Source of the DNA: Apostichopus japonicus
Taxonomy: Eukaryota; Echinodermata; Holothuroidea; Aspidochirotida; Stichopodidae
DNA: 64,000 bases
Assembly (NCBI RefSeq): GCF_037975245.1
Contig: NC_092576.1
Coordinates: 29,552,611 to 29,616,610, forward strand
Direction: 5' to 3'
The notes beneath the pieces are model-generated. The model was not told where the DNA came from, made no database searches, and saw only the letters and a list, made by a program, of their open reading frames with translations. Below, piece after piece: positions 20,641 through 31,080 of the stretch (positions are counted from its first letter, which is position 1; the number at the start of each line of letters is the position of its first letter). The position numbers and the translations under genes were made by a program.

Positions 20641-22616
20641 GAGTTCGGATCCATTGCGGGGGAAAATGCTTTCTGGACGTCCAATCGGCAGACAGGTGGC
20701 GGGGGACGGAGACAGCAGATCGCCACAGCAAAGCCGGGGATGTAACATGGAAGCCCTTTTGCTGACGAGGAATCACGGTTCAGGTTCTATCGTTTTTGCG
20801 GGCATGAGGACTGGGTGGACTGTAATCATCAAAGAAGCAAGATCGACAAGAACACCAAATGGACATCAGTGTGGGCTATGTCCGGGCAAGTATTTTGACC
20901 ATCCATGGTCATTGAAAAGACATTTCAGAAATTTTCATACCAGGAAAGGAATAAAAAGTAGGGGAAATATTAACGTTGCCATGTAAGATGTTGAGGATGG
21001 TGAATACAATGGTACGTTCAAATCAGACAAACACAATTCTCCAATTAAGACAAGTAACACAGTTCTGAAAAATCACCCTCGCACTCAGATGTTGAAATGA
21101 AATATAAATAGACACATGAAAACAATGCATGGGATTAATATAAACATTAGTGGTGTATGTGTAGATCCAGTTGAATATATATTCTTTGTCCCTAAGACTT
21201 CTAAGGGTGTTGATTACCCACTCCATGTTCAAAGGAAACTGCATCATTCTAGTCCCGTATTTTTATGCGAGGAAAAGGAGTCATGGTTGAAATAAGAATT
21301 GCAAGAACAGTTTTCGATCATACCAGTACGAACATCTTCAAAGAGTAGATAATTGTTTTATTGTTTAGATGTCCCTGAGTGAAAATTTATTGTAGCGATG
21401 GAAAGGTGCAAGTAACAAAATGATTTCAGATACTACATTACAGCAAGTGAGAAAACTACATGAGGGAATGGAACGTGGTGTGCGACTGGTCGCACAATTT
21501 CCTAGCAACCCTGACAGCCGTTACCAGCACTTTTCAGTGTACAACAAAGAGATCGACCAATATGCACGACTGGGGCGTTGTGTTGTCACCTACGACAAAA
21601 CAGGGGCTTCTTTGAACTGTGCTGTTGTAAGCAGAGTAGGACTTGCGTACACAAGAGTATATGTCTCTGGTACTTAGAGGAGCGTAGCTTTGTTCCCAAA
21701 GTACATTTGGAAGAGGAATATTTATTTCCAACTGGCATTATTTCCAACTGTTGTATATCCCCCAACAAATGATGATATTATTAAAGTTATGTGCGAACAC
21801 CTCAAACAAAGCAAGAGTATTCCTTGGCCTATTTCTTCGGCTTATATCAGCAGAGGTTGTAAATATCCGCTGGAATTTGTACCAACAGAAACTCACTGTT
21901 CGTCGTGTGGGAAAGAACTATCGGAGCCCATCAAGATATCGGACAAAGCAACCCTTTTAACATCGGAAGATCTTCGAACTGGTATAGTAACATACTGTAA
22001 AATTTGTATTGTGTCTCAGATGCGATTTAGGTATCAGGAGTACGATGAGGATGTGCACAACTACAATGACGTTTTCCTTATTTCATTAAACAGTAAGGTA
22101 TCGACTTCAGGCCACATAATATAATTAATAATAACTTTCTGCATTTTCAGGCCCTGTGTACAAAGTTGTAGCATTTCAATTGTATTTGGTGCATTTAGGA
22201 GTAATGTGTCGAATTTAGAGCTGCCTGATGAATCAGAACAGAGCGACACAGTTGATTGCTATAAATGTTGGGAGGACGTTGAAAAGAATCTGTTGGCTTA
22301 TTGGGCCACTCTCGAGTAAACCCATACGACATAATACCATCATACACATATTGGTCACCATATATTGGGAACAGCACGAGGGATAAAATTAGAACACTGA
22401 ACACAGGAAAATCCACATGGGAAACGGATTACTTGAGAGCCAATGTAGTGAATTCACACATGAACGTCTCATTGAAATTCTGCATGGTAGTAATCTACCT
22501 CACATCAGGACAGTGGGAAGAGACGTTTCAATAAGAGGGGTTGCCAAAATGGCAAAACTAGACATAAGCAAATTAAGAGACACACTAAAAAAGCTCGTGA
22601 TGTGTTTCATTTAGTT
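20640..22616 (+). pseudogene. Broken zinc-binding transposon-type protein (C2H2, SWIM-like, SAP-like segments)
   Basis: Several collinear segments look like exons of one protein. At about 20868 HQCGLCPGKYFDHPWSLKRH is a C2H2 finger. At 21420-21720 LHEGMERGVRLVAQFPSNP and YYDKT are followed, in the next frame, by CCCKQSRTCVHKSICLWYLEE, a SWIM-like Cys/His cluster. At 21690-22120 CSSCGKELSEPIKIS...YCKIC and FRYQEYDEDVHNYNDVFLISL form a Cys4-type segment. A short putative intron lies at about 22098-22150. 22190-22610 gives NPYDIIPSYTYWSPYIGNSTRDK and a SAP-like LIEILHGSNLPHIRTVGRDV. I recall similar layouts in HMGXB3-like or transposon-derived proteins of fish and invertebrates, but that link is from memory and weak. 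Confidence 0.45.
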
Positions 22617-23299
22617 CAATCAATGTAATGTTCCAAATATTGGGATTGCCGACATGGCAAATATGGTTGTTGCACACGGGAACAAAAGGTTTTATAAATA
22701 TTTCACCCACAGATTCGGATCCTAGCTGAAACCTGATTGAGATGGGTAATTTTGTCAAAAACTTGCCTTGGCTTGAAGAGCAAAAGACTATCTATGACAC
22801 TACTGGACATGTTCACCCGTAACTTCTTCCAACGAACACTATTGCCTTTTCGACAGACTGCATGAAAGAAATACTCGGGGTGAATTTGAAATTTTACGCA
22901 GAGTACAGTTTGTTGCACAGTTATTCGACAAAGTTAACACCCAAGCACAAGAACAGCTACACAGTGAAATGAATAAAAACAATTATATCTTGAATCAGAT
23001 GTCACTCCAGTAAAGTATATCTTTTTTATTCAGATGTATATTGGACCTGCGAAACAGAAAAAACTCATCTTTAGCAACACAAAATAACCCAAAATATGGG
23101 AAAGCCAGTGACATTCGAGTAAAAAAGAATTAAGTTTCGCAAATCCATCAAAACGGGAGTAAGCGATGATACTTTTAAGAGCCAAGAGGGGGATAAAAGA
23201 CAGGAAACTAATCCATCGAAATCAGAGACACCATATCACAATAACACGGGTAAAGACGATACAAGGAAGAGCGGCGAGCCTACCTCGCCAAAGCCGCAC
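22617..23299. other. Linker or decayed coding sequence, unassigned
   Basis: The sequence lies between the zinc-binding fragments and the Ulp1-like fragment. It is Lys/Arg/Ser-rich in the plus frames near 23090-23290 (a plausible linker) but has many stops. Nothing in it is recognisable on its own. Confidence 0.35.
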
Positions 23300-23544
23300 A
23301 GAGTAATAATAATAAAGAGGAGTAAGCCTGTCATGTGGTTATCACACTTACTGAAGATGAAAGAACGATACTTCTCGAAAAGAAATGATTGAATGATATC
23401 ATAATAAATGCAGGACAAAACATATTGAACAATTCATCAGACGTTTGGGGTTGCCAAATACTTTGCTAATGCAACCTACTGGTTTCGTTCCTGAAAGTGG
23501 GGAATTTGTGCAGGTGGTTAACATGACTAATTCTCATTGGGCTG
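23300..23544 (+). pseudogene. Ulp1/C48-type cysteine protease fragment
   Basis: The frame gives LTEDERTILLEK, LNDIIINAGQNIL, GLPNTLLMQPTGF and FVQVVNMTNSHWAV. The (W)LND...INAGQ opening and the NSHWAV block with the catalytic histidine are hallmarks of Ulp1-like (SENP-type) protease domains carried by several DNA transposon proteins. The domain is cut exactly after HWAV by the Tx1-A fragment starting at 23545, so the Asp, Gln and Cys blocks are absent. It probably formed the C-terminal part of the zinc-binding protein upstream. Confidence 0.62.
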
Positions 23545-24022
23545 TGCTTTTTACGTGACCCGCCATGCGGGATACAAAACGTCACGGCCAAACGGGGGAA
23601 TTCCGCGAGACCGAATTTCCGCGAACCGATGGTCTCTGGAAGCTCCATCGATAGGCGTAACCAGACTTTTTCATTAGAGGGGCTTCAGAGGGGGTCAAAG
23701 ATATTAACAAGGGGGGGGGGGCACAATATTGTTTGGAATAGGGCTTGGCTATATATATGTAATTATTAAGTCAGAAGTTATATTACCACTATTATAGGCC
23801 TAGTAATAGATTCGGTCTCGCGGGCCTAGTAATAGATTCGGTCTCGAAGATCTTCGGTGTCGCGGACCTTTCTAAATTTCGGTCTCGCGGACTTTCGGTC
23901 TCGCGGCCTGTACCCGGCCAAACGGCACTACCGAACCATCCCATTCTTACAAACGAAACTCAGGTCAAGCGAGCCCCCCCAAAAAATACATACGCTCACC
24001 GACCTGCTGAGACAAAACGCCC
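23545..24022 (-). mobile_element. Tx1-like family A 3' end, split by a small inverted-repeat element
   Basis: The plus strand begins TGCTTTTTACGTGACCCGCC, the family A 3' terminus. After 51 bases it is interrupted (23596-23914) and then continues (CGGCCAAACGGCACTACCG...) to about 24022, where the copy is truncated near the end of ORF2. CGGCCAAACGG is present on both sides of the inner insert. Confidence 0.85.
23596..23914. mobile_element. Small inverted-repeat (foldback/MITE-like) element
   Basis: A 319-bp non-coding insert is flanked by the 11-bp direct repeat CGGCCAAACGG (23585-23595 and 23915-23925). Its left end has CCGCGAGACCGAA plus TCCGCGA. Its right end has TTCGGTCTCGCGG repeated about five times (23812-23906), the inverse complement of the left motif. 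The interior holds a run of ten G and no reading frame. Direct repeats plus inverted termini point to a non-autonomous DNA transposon; the 11-bp duplication is long for common superfamilies (closest is MULE, 8-11 bp). Confidence 0.65.
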
Positions 24023-24281
24023 AATCACCAATTTCAATGTGATGCAGTTCTTAGACTTTATTCTCACTCGATGTGAGTCGTACTACGAACGTCGCTTGAT
24101 TGACATTGCGGACAATCGCTTAGACATGAGGATTTCGAAACGCTTCATTCCTGGCCAAACTAGCATCACTATTACCATAAACGCACGCACTTGCTATCAA
24201 ATCCGCAGACAGGAAGGGTCAATGCGTTTATTCATACTGTTTTCATCATAATTTAACTGAGATTTAAGTAGTCTCTCCATC
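24023..24281. other. Unassigned sequence between Tx1-A fragment and LTR
   Basis: A 70-codon plus-strand frame (24039-24251) has no motif I recognise. Confidence 0.3.
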
Positions 24282-25626
24282 TGTGATAGTCATCGAGATG
24301 TGCGGTGAAAAATGCTCTTCATTCTTAATCACTTTTTGTAAACTTGTAATTAATTTTAAGTTGATATTTCATTAACTTTATTCTCAGTCATGTTCGCTCG
24401 TAAGGCCTATCTAAGCTGAGTACAGTGTTTATTATGCTATGTATGTGTACACCATTAGCTCAGTACAGTTTCTGCATTAGGTTTGTATTGACGTAGAGAT
24501 TTGTATTTAGTCTGGGCGCCCTCTTCTCAAAATGGACGCCTCCATCGCGTAAAAGCTAGGCTATAATAGACTTATCTTGTAGGAATGGTAACCTACCACG
24601 CTACTGTAATTTGATAGTTGAGCAATTGAGTATCATTTGTAATGAACAGTGTGTAATTCTGGGAATTTACCTCCACTGTTGGAAGTATTGTCATGACATA
24701 ATTAAGTTATTCCAGTTAGTTATCTAGTCATCTATATTATATTTTCCCTTCCGTTCGTAAGTCAAACTTTGAATCACATTGATGTTAGTACTCTTCGAGG
24801 TATAACTCATCACCATGATGTTGACATGTAACTTACATATAGTTTTCTATCTTGTTGAATCTGATCTTTTAATAATGGTTTTCAGAGCAATTTTCGTACG
24901 TTATTGAGTGGGCCGAAGCCTAACACAGCATACTAGGGACAACGGTCTACCTAGGCTTCATTTGTATATTGAAATATTAGTTTCGCGCAAATAAAAATTG
25001 CCTGTTTAGAAAATTGCCTGTTTCTTAAACTTTGAGACATCCATAATCAGATTTATCGGCTAGAGACTGATTTTCGACACTCCTTGTCCAAATTTGATGT
25101 CCAAACTAAACATGTTCTAGTTTGAGGCTTGATTTCTGTCAATTAACGTTTAGTGTAAATGCATCACATGTCAGTCACATGATTAATGGTTTATATAATT
25201 ATTGTATCTCCAATAACTCATTCTCTGGATAGAGTCATTTTGCCGTATTATTGAAAGGTACATAAGCTGTTGACTATGGCATATTTCTATGAATACTTTT
25301 GGATTTGGTTTGAGCATTTAAATATCTCTGCCTCATTGCATATTTCCTCGAATTTCAGTTTCATTCAGTATGTTACTATGATATGATAATCCTTTTGAAT
25401 GTATTAACATATTGTGTTTTCCTATTTTCTTTTAGAGTGAGTACCGTTTCACAGTGTAGCTGTTTGCTCCACCGCCCTTTACTTAACTGCACCTTTACTT
25501 TCATTTATGCTTTGCATTGATTTCCTAAAACTCACTGGCCCATTTAACCCAGTGTTATTCTTGAACCCCAATAGAGAGACAGAAGAGAAATTTTGTTTGT
25601 TTTTGACTTTTGTACGAGTCTCCACA
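24282..25626 (+). repeat. Gypsy-2 5' LTR (1345 bp)
   Basis: It starts TGTGATAGTC and ends GTCTCCACA just before TTTGGTAGTACGAGCGGGG, the presumed primer binding region. It has the same length class and ordered 3' landmarks as 1899-3238. No protein is encoded. Confidence 0.7.
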
Positions 25627-25646
25627 TTTGGTAGTACGAGCGGGGT
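25627..25646 (+). promoter_or_regulatory. Gypsy-2 presumed primer binding region
   Basis: TTTGGTAGTACGAGCGGGGT follows the LTR end directly. Position fits a tRNA primer site; the tRNA is not identified. Confidence 0.45.
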
Positions 25647-25692
25647 TCAATAAATTTTTGAAATCTAAAAAAAGTAAAGGGCGGTGGATGCA

Positions 25693-26574
25693 ATGACGAC
25701 GTTAGAGGAACTGGAGGATCAATTGGACAGGCTGACAGGTTCCCTGGGGGAAAGGCAACAAGACACTGTTTATGTCCTGCCGAAAGAAAAGAACTTGAAA
25801 GCATATACGGTTGCTGCAACGAAATCCATTGTGAACTTCAAAGAAGACGTTGAGGCCGCAATACGGTTAAGGAAGTTGACTAGAGAAAGTGCCGCCAACT
25901 TTGTCCTTGCACACATTGAGGGGGCAGCTCGACAGGAACTGAAGCATCGGGACGATAGCTGTAAAAAGGATGCTGCGAGGATATTGAGAGTCCTCACAGA
26001 CACCTTTGGAGAGAGGATAACCCTAAGTAACGTGATGAGTCCATAGCGGACTTCGCCTACACTTTAATGTCCTTGAGTGACGAAGCTCACTGGAATCTCT
26101 GGCGTCCCAAATGCCATGGACACTATCGAGGAACAGTCCCAGGACGGTTTGAGAGATACAGCTCTGCGGAGGGAGATAAAGCGTATGATGGAAGATAAGC
26201 CCTTGGTTAAGTTTACGGAGTTCAGGGACTGGGCGGTTGAAATGGAGCTGGAGGATTCCATACACAAAAGGCGCCCAGGACGACGGACAGCTGCTGTTTC
26301 GTCGACAGAAGCAGAATTTGCTGGGGCCTTGGAGACTTTGTCCACTGCCTTGCTGAATCAGACAGAGGTTCTGAAAGGAATTAAAGCTCAGCAGGCTCAA
26401 CTTGTCGCCCGCATGGACAGTTTGGAGCAAGCAAAGTTTGGAGGTAGACGTCCTCAGACCAGCAGAAGAAGATCACAGGTCCAATGTTACCGGTGTCAAC
26501 AATATGGACACTATATCAGGGAATGCAAAACAGCCCTTCCAGCTCCACAGACAGCCAGAAATCTGGGAAACTAG
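25693..26574 (+). pseudogene. Gypsy-2 gag
   Basis: I take the ATG at 25693 (MTTLEELEDQLDRLTG). The first frame (KAYTVAATKSIVNFKEDVEAA, LAHIEGAARQELKHR, LTDTFGERITL) is a capsid-type domain rich in helices. Near 26046-26077 the frame shifts. The second frame (MEDKPLVKFTEFRDWAVEME, LLNQTEVLKGIKAQQAQLVAR) continues to a single CCHC knuckle, CYRCQQYGHYIREC, and ends at 26572. Removing one frameshift would give a gag of about 290 residues. The protease follows about 100 bases downstream. Confidence 0.8.
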
Positions 26575-26639
26575 GTTCACCAAGCTCCGCGAGCCAGGAA
26601 CTGGGTGTGGATGGAGTAGAGGTTGGTGGCTCATCACCT

Positions 26640-28427
26640 GATTTTGGCAACGTTGTAGGACTTGTCCTTTTGTTAAAGCTACGATAGGTGATTGTTGTAA
26701 AAGTGTAAGTGCTCTTTTAGATACAGGCTCTCAGGTAACAACTATCAGCAGTAATTGCTTTGAACAAATTTTTCCAGGTACCACTTTGAAAGATGTTACT
26801 TTTTGAAGTCTTAAGGCAGCCAATGGGACACCCATACCATTTAAGGGTTACTTCCAGAGTAAAATAGTGTTGGGGGAAGCCTGTGGTATTTTAGTCGTAG
26901 ATGGTGACAAGCCGGTTCCGATCTTAGTAGGCATGAACGTCTTGCGTTGGTTAAGTCCAGAAACCCTTCTTAAGTACTTAGGTGTTGAGAGTAGTAAGGT
27001 GAAGACAGGGATGAGTGGCAAGACTACAGGTTTACTGAGAGTTGCAGGTTCTGTGAAAGTTAAGGTTCATGCTCAATGTTTCTCAATTCCAGACATGACA
27101 TGTCCACCTGTTTCTGTAGAAAAAGAGGTTATTTTTTAACCTAGTGCTCAGTTGCCTAAAGGCATTTTTATTGTGTCTGTCCTTTACGCTTGTGTCTAAA
27201 GGTCACTTGCGTTTGCAGGTCATGAATTTGAGTAAGAAGGATGTTGGATTAAACCTCGTACACCGTTTCTTCTTCAGTTTCTTCTTTCTGTTGATGATGG
27301 GTCTGTCTCGGTAGAACAGATAGAGGTTGGTGAGAGTCAAGCTGCTCTTGGTCCTGAGGTTGAAAATTGGTTACATAGTTCACAGTTGTTGTGGTCAGGT
27401 TTGTCAACAAATCAGCAGGCGCAAGCAAAAGAATTGTTACACCAGAATCGTGATGTCTTTGCCAAGTCAGATGAGCATCTTCGTTTCACCGAATCTGTAA
27501 AACATCAAATCAGGACTGTGGATGAGGAACCAATCAAGCAGGCATATCGACGGATACCCCCACGTCAGTTTGAAGAGGTCCGGGATCATATCCGAAAGTT
27601 GTTACAAACCAAAATAATACAACAGAGCACCAGTCCGTATGCTTCACCGATTGTCCTTGCAAGGAAGACTGATGGTTCTCTACGACTTTGTGTGGACTAT
27701 CGCAAACTGAACTCCAAGACGAAGAAAGACGCCCACCCGATACCAATGATAGAGCGCAATGGGTTTCATCACTAGATCTCTTATCCGGTTACCATCAGGT
27801 TGCAGTAGATGAAAATGACCTCCATAAAACCAGCTTCATCACTCCTTTTGGACCTTATGAATGTAATGCGCCGGGTACCTTTCAGCGCCTTATGTAAACT
27901 TGTCTAGCATATCAGTTCTTCCGCTCTGTTTTGTGCTATCTTGACGATATTCTGGTGTATTCTGTCAATTTCGAAGATCACTTGATCAGGTTGGGTGTAG
28001 TGTTTGATAGGCTTCGTAAGTTCGGTCTCAAGATTAAGCCTAGTAAATATCAGCTGTTTCGTCCAGAGGTGAAATATGTAGGTCACGCTGTTACTAGGGA
28101 TGGTGTTAAAGCAGACACCTGTCGTATGGCCTGTTGTATCGAGTCTGTGAAGGTGAAAATATTTGGCAGTTGCTTCTTTACAGAGTCTTAGTTTGTGATG
28201 TTATCCGTGCTTGTCATGATGACACGAGTCACCAGGGAGTTAAAAGAACAATCAGTCTAGTACGGAGTAGATGTTATTGGCCACGTATGGTAAACGACAT
28301 AACAGCATGGTGCGAACAATGCGATAGGTGTGCCAGAGCCAAACGACAGCCACGTATCAAGGAACCGATGGAGAGTATTTTGGCTTACCGTCCCAACGAG
28401 GTTGTAGCCATGTTGACACAACACTGA
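26640..28427 (+). pseudogene. Gypsy-2 pol remnant (protease, RT, integrase zinc domain)
   Basis: The protease shows ALLDTGSQVTTIS (catalytic DTGS, near 26720) and PVPILVGMNVLRW. RT begins with [44 protein letters not shown], then after a deletion and frameshift [31 protein letters not shown] and CYLDDILVYSVNFEDHL (catalytic YLDD near 27940), ending with YVGHAVTRDGVKAD. RNase H is missing. The integrase HHCC region follows at 28190: ACHDDTSHQGVKRT, CYWPRMVNDI, CEQCDRCARAK. At least five frame breaks are needed. Confidence 0.83.
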
Positions 28428-29066
28428 ACTTCTGTTCTTGCTTTATGGGTAAAACAGGAGCACCATGCAAGCATCAGTTTGCAGTTCTCACGCACTGTCA
28501 CATAGATTCTTGTAACTTCCAGATGGATGGTGATCATGAGGATCCCACTAGTGCTGAGAATTAAATCCCTGACCTTCAGCCATCATGGGGTCTGTCACAA
28601 CAGCGGGACCTCCAGAAGAAATTCTTGAAGAGGTCTCAGAATTCAAATTTCCCTCAAATAAGGAAAATGGGGATTTCATTTCTTTGAAACAGAGGATAAT
28701 GTTGGTAGCTGAGAACATTTGCCAAAGTGTTCCCTCTGGAAAAAAATTGTGAAAATGTCAACTGAATCGGCATTGGACTCAGGCGTTGACTTGCCTATGA
28801 ACATAAGGTCTGTGAAGAGGGTACATTCACATAGACCTAAAATTGGTGTACAACACACTGCTGTTGCACGAAGAAAGTCTGCGTTAGGCGGTCGGAAGTC
28901 TCTGTTTACGGGAAGAAGGACGAACATATGAAAGGTGCCCTGTGAATAGAGAGGAGCAGATTGTTCACAATCTCTGATACCAGCGAAGAGACCAAAGAAA
29001 GCTCCGCATAGTCTTTCCACATGTGTTGCTAGAAATCAGAATGTCGGTAAAACGCACAGTGCTAGG
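28424..29066 (+). pseudogene. SWIM-domain transposase C-terminal fragment
   Basis: NFCSCFMGKTGAPCKHQFAVL (28428-28490) is a SWIM zinc finger (CxC...CxH), typical of MULE-type and related transposases. It is followed by EFKFPSNKENGDFISLKQRI, then a basic tail: RPKIGVQHTAVARRKSALGG, and in the next frame KRPKKAPHSLSTCVARNQNVG. The catalytic DDE part is absent because the fragment starts at the Gypsy-2 junction. The tail contains stops and one or two frameshifts. The exact superfamily cannot be fixed from this part. Confidence 0.58.
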
Positions 29067-30263
29067 TAGCAGTTGCAAAATACTTGATATAAAGAAATGA
29101 ATAAGCAAGAATATGGAAACAGTACTAAAACACTATGACTAGGCCTTTGTTCCGTTTTATGGGGAATAAAATGTACACTTGCAGATGGAAAAGTATAAGT
29201 CATTCTTGGATTTAAACCACTTTGCTTATGGTTGATATACATCTTTGTTTGACCTGTATATTGTTGTATCACGTTGTAAATATCTTGTTCAAATAATACC
29301 TGAAATATAATTTTAAAAAGAATGTCATTTCTTACTCCTACTAGACGAGCCATGTTTTTCGTTTGTGCGCAGTGTTTGGCATTTGTTGTGGCTTGTCAAT
29401 TTTGCGGCGTGATGTATCTTGTTTTTGGGCACTTTGGCGTTAGCAGCGATATAGGCAGCGCATAATTCGGCGAGTCTTATAGCGCAGCGCGGTTTGGCAG
29501 CGGGAACTTCAAGTTGTTGCTATGGTGCTAGGATTATTAAATTGTGACTTACTCGTCAAGTTGCCGTTTGCATGTTAAGAAGTAATTTTAGTTGGCCGTT
29601 TAATCAAATATGTTTTAAAAAGTCTTTGTCTGATCCTGTATTTAATGAAAATTTGGATTTTCTGCGCCTGGAACTGTGTTTTAGGTATTGACTAACATCA
29701 GTAAGATAAAAACCACATTTGACTTTCCTGACTTGTAAATTATCATTGCTTTATTTACCGGAGGTCCGATTGCAATCAAATAACTTTTCCTGTGAGAGAC
29801 GAGGTCCAGTAATTAACGGTTTATTGTGGAAACTGTCAAATATTTGTTGTAAACTGATGAGCGATTTATGCTAATAACAGAGGAAGTACTACCCTTGTTT
29901 TAAAATGCAATAAATCCTCTCTTTTCAATTTTTCCCGAATTAATATCTGTTTCCCTTGTCTATCATTATAGCCAGTCATCTGCCTTTAAATTAGGATACA
30001 CTTTCCTAAAACGGATGTACCACATTTTGGGGCTGAGACCGTTTTCCCTCTATTAAGGTCTAGAAGGAAAATAAACAAAAGAAACCACAATATCTTCGGA
30101 GTTTCATATATAAGATGACCATGCACCAAAACCATGACATAACTTATAATATCGATTTCCAAAACCCCACACGGGGCTCGAACTCGCTCGAATATCGCTT
30201 TTGATTGGTCATTGACCCACGTACAATGTACACTGTACTGCATGCCATGCCCGAACGGTTACA
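29067..30263. other. No recognisable gene
   Basis: AT-rich sequence. A minus-strand GTTCGAGCC at about 30173-30181 fits a Pol III B box, but no A box or tRNA fold is evident. Confidence 0.4.
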
Positions 30264-30345
30264 AAAATCGCCTCCAGGTCTGCCTGCCAACTGGCAAGTT
30301 GTCCACTAAAATCTATCACATCTATTTCTCCAACATTTTGTTTTC
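30264..30345 (-). mobile_element. Short Tx1-A ORF2 fragment
   Basis: About 80 bases (CGCCTCCAG...CTGCCTGCCAACTGGCAA and onward) match 6186-6270 of the family A element with modest divergence. It is an isolated internal piece of ORF2. Confidence 0.7.
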
Positions 30346-30605
30346 TTCAAATAATACGTTGCAAGTGTTGGGTTGATGCTCAAAGATGTAGGTTGGAAAC
30401 CTCTTGCCGAAAGACGTACAATATCGAGGCTGACAATGTTCTAGAAAATGCAGAACCAGTTGATTGCCATTGACCCAGCACAATATGTTACCTCAAAGAA
30501 TCATTAGACTAATATAGGATGTCTTTTTTCCCCGTACTGTACATGGTTGGAACTATGTATCTGAGGAGTCTATTAGGGCCCAATCTGCTGAAGCTTTTAA
30601 ATATC

Positions 30606-30619
30606 CAGTTAGACTAATG
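30606..30619. repeat. Target duplication, left, of U2-headed copy 1
   Basis: CAGTTAGACTAATG recurs exactly at 30817-30830, flanking the retroposon between them. Confidence 0.88.
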
Positions 30620-30816
30620 CACCCTTTTTGAGGAACAGTCGCCCAGGAACAAACCTGGGCACGAAAACCAAACTACCGAAGAATAATCCGCTCTCAACCC
30701 CAGTCCACCTGGAATCGGAACTGACTGTGTGATCATCGTCAGGTGTGCATCACCATTCCCTTCGAAAGGGAACAGATACTACACATGATCTTAGCCAAAA
30801 GGTCGAGAAGCGCTCT
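30620..30816 (-). mobile_element. U2 snRNA-headed SINE-like retroposon, copy 1
   Basis: On the minus strand the element starts CGCTTCTCGACCTTTTGGCT and continues through AAGATCATGTGTAGTATC: the 5' end of spliceosomal U2 snRNA including the GUAGUA branch-site-pairing sequence. After about 43 bases U2 similarity stops. An unrelated body of about 145 bases follows, with a CCCTTTCGAAGGG hairpin, GATGCACACCTGACGATG, and near the 3' end a perfect stem GCCCAGG/CCTGGGC (30641-30660). Exact 14-bp target duplications flank it. It is a retroposed short element, not a functional U2 gene: stem IIa, the Sm-site region and the rest of U2 are missing. Confidence 0.82.
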
Positions 30817-30830
30817 CAGTTAGACTAATG
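30817..30830. repeat. Target duplication, right, of U2-headed copy 1
   Basis: This is an exact copy of 30606-30619, next to the U2-like head. ACTAATGTCCC is then repeated in tandem (30824-30845). Confidence 0.88.
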
Positions 30831-30860
30831 TCCCACTAATGTCCCACAGCCAACCTGTCA

Positions 30861-30869
30861 ATCAAGTGC
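30861..30869. repeat. Target duplication, left, of U2-headed copy 2
   Basis: ATCAAGTGC recurs exactly at 31032-31040 around copy 2. The last two bases also match the U2 head, so the left boundary is ambiguous by two bases. Confidence 0.75.
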
Positions 30870-31031
30870 TTCTCGGCCTTTTGGCTAAGATCATGTGTAG
30901 TATGCACACCTGACAATGATCTCACAGTCCCGATGCAAGGGGAAGGGGACTGGGGCTGAGAGCGGATCAGTCGTTTGGTAGTTTGGTTTTCGTGCCCAGG
31001 TTCTTTCCTGGGTGACTTTTTCTTAAAAAGT
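30870..31031 (+). mobile_element. U2 snRNA-headed SINE-like retroposon, copy 2
   Basis: TTCTCGGCCTTTTGGCTAAG then ATCATGTGTAGTA, then directly TGCACACCTGACAATGAT: the same composite as copy 1 but lacking about 27 bases covering the CCCTTTCGAAGGG hairpin. The body continues GGGGACTGGGGCTGAGAGCGG, GTTTGGTTTTCG, the terminal stem GCCCAGG/CCTGGGT (30994-31013) and CTTTTTCTTAAAAAGT. It shares with the other copies the ATCATG reading where U2 has AUCAAG. It lies head to head with copy 1, 53 bases apart, each with its own target duplication. Confidence 0.82.
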
Positions 31032-31040
31032 ATCAAGTGC
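31032..31040. repeat. Target duplication, right, of U2-headed copy 2
   Basis: ATCAAGTGC, an exact copy of 30861-30869, follows the 3' tail AAAAAGT. Confidence 0.78.
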
Positions 31041-31080
31041 ATGAGTCTTGAAAGATGAAGTTAGCGCAATACTGGAAGAG

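Larger units (their letters stand above)
24282..28427 (+). mobile_element. Gypsy LTR retrotransposon 2, 3'-truncated
   Basis: A long 5' LTR (24282-25626) is followed by a primer-site region, gag, protease, RT and the zinc-binding part of integrase. RNase H and the integrase core are deleted and no 3' LTR is present; the element ends where a SWIM-domain transposase fragment begins near 28427. The LTR architecture matches the solo LTR in the Penelope-like element. Confidence 0.8.

Noticed and set aside
30160-30245. tRNA gene or tRNA-derived SINE on the minus strand
   Set aside because: A GTTCGAGCC B-box-like word exists, but no A box at proper distance and no cloverleaf fold.
30781-30900. Functional U2 snRNA genes
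   Set aside because: Only the first 35-43 bases match U2; the Sm region and stems III-IV are absent and each copy has retroposition-type target duplications.
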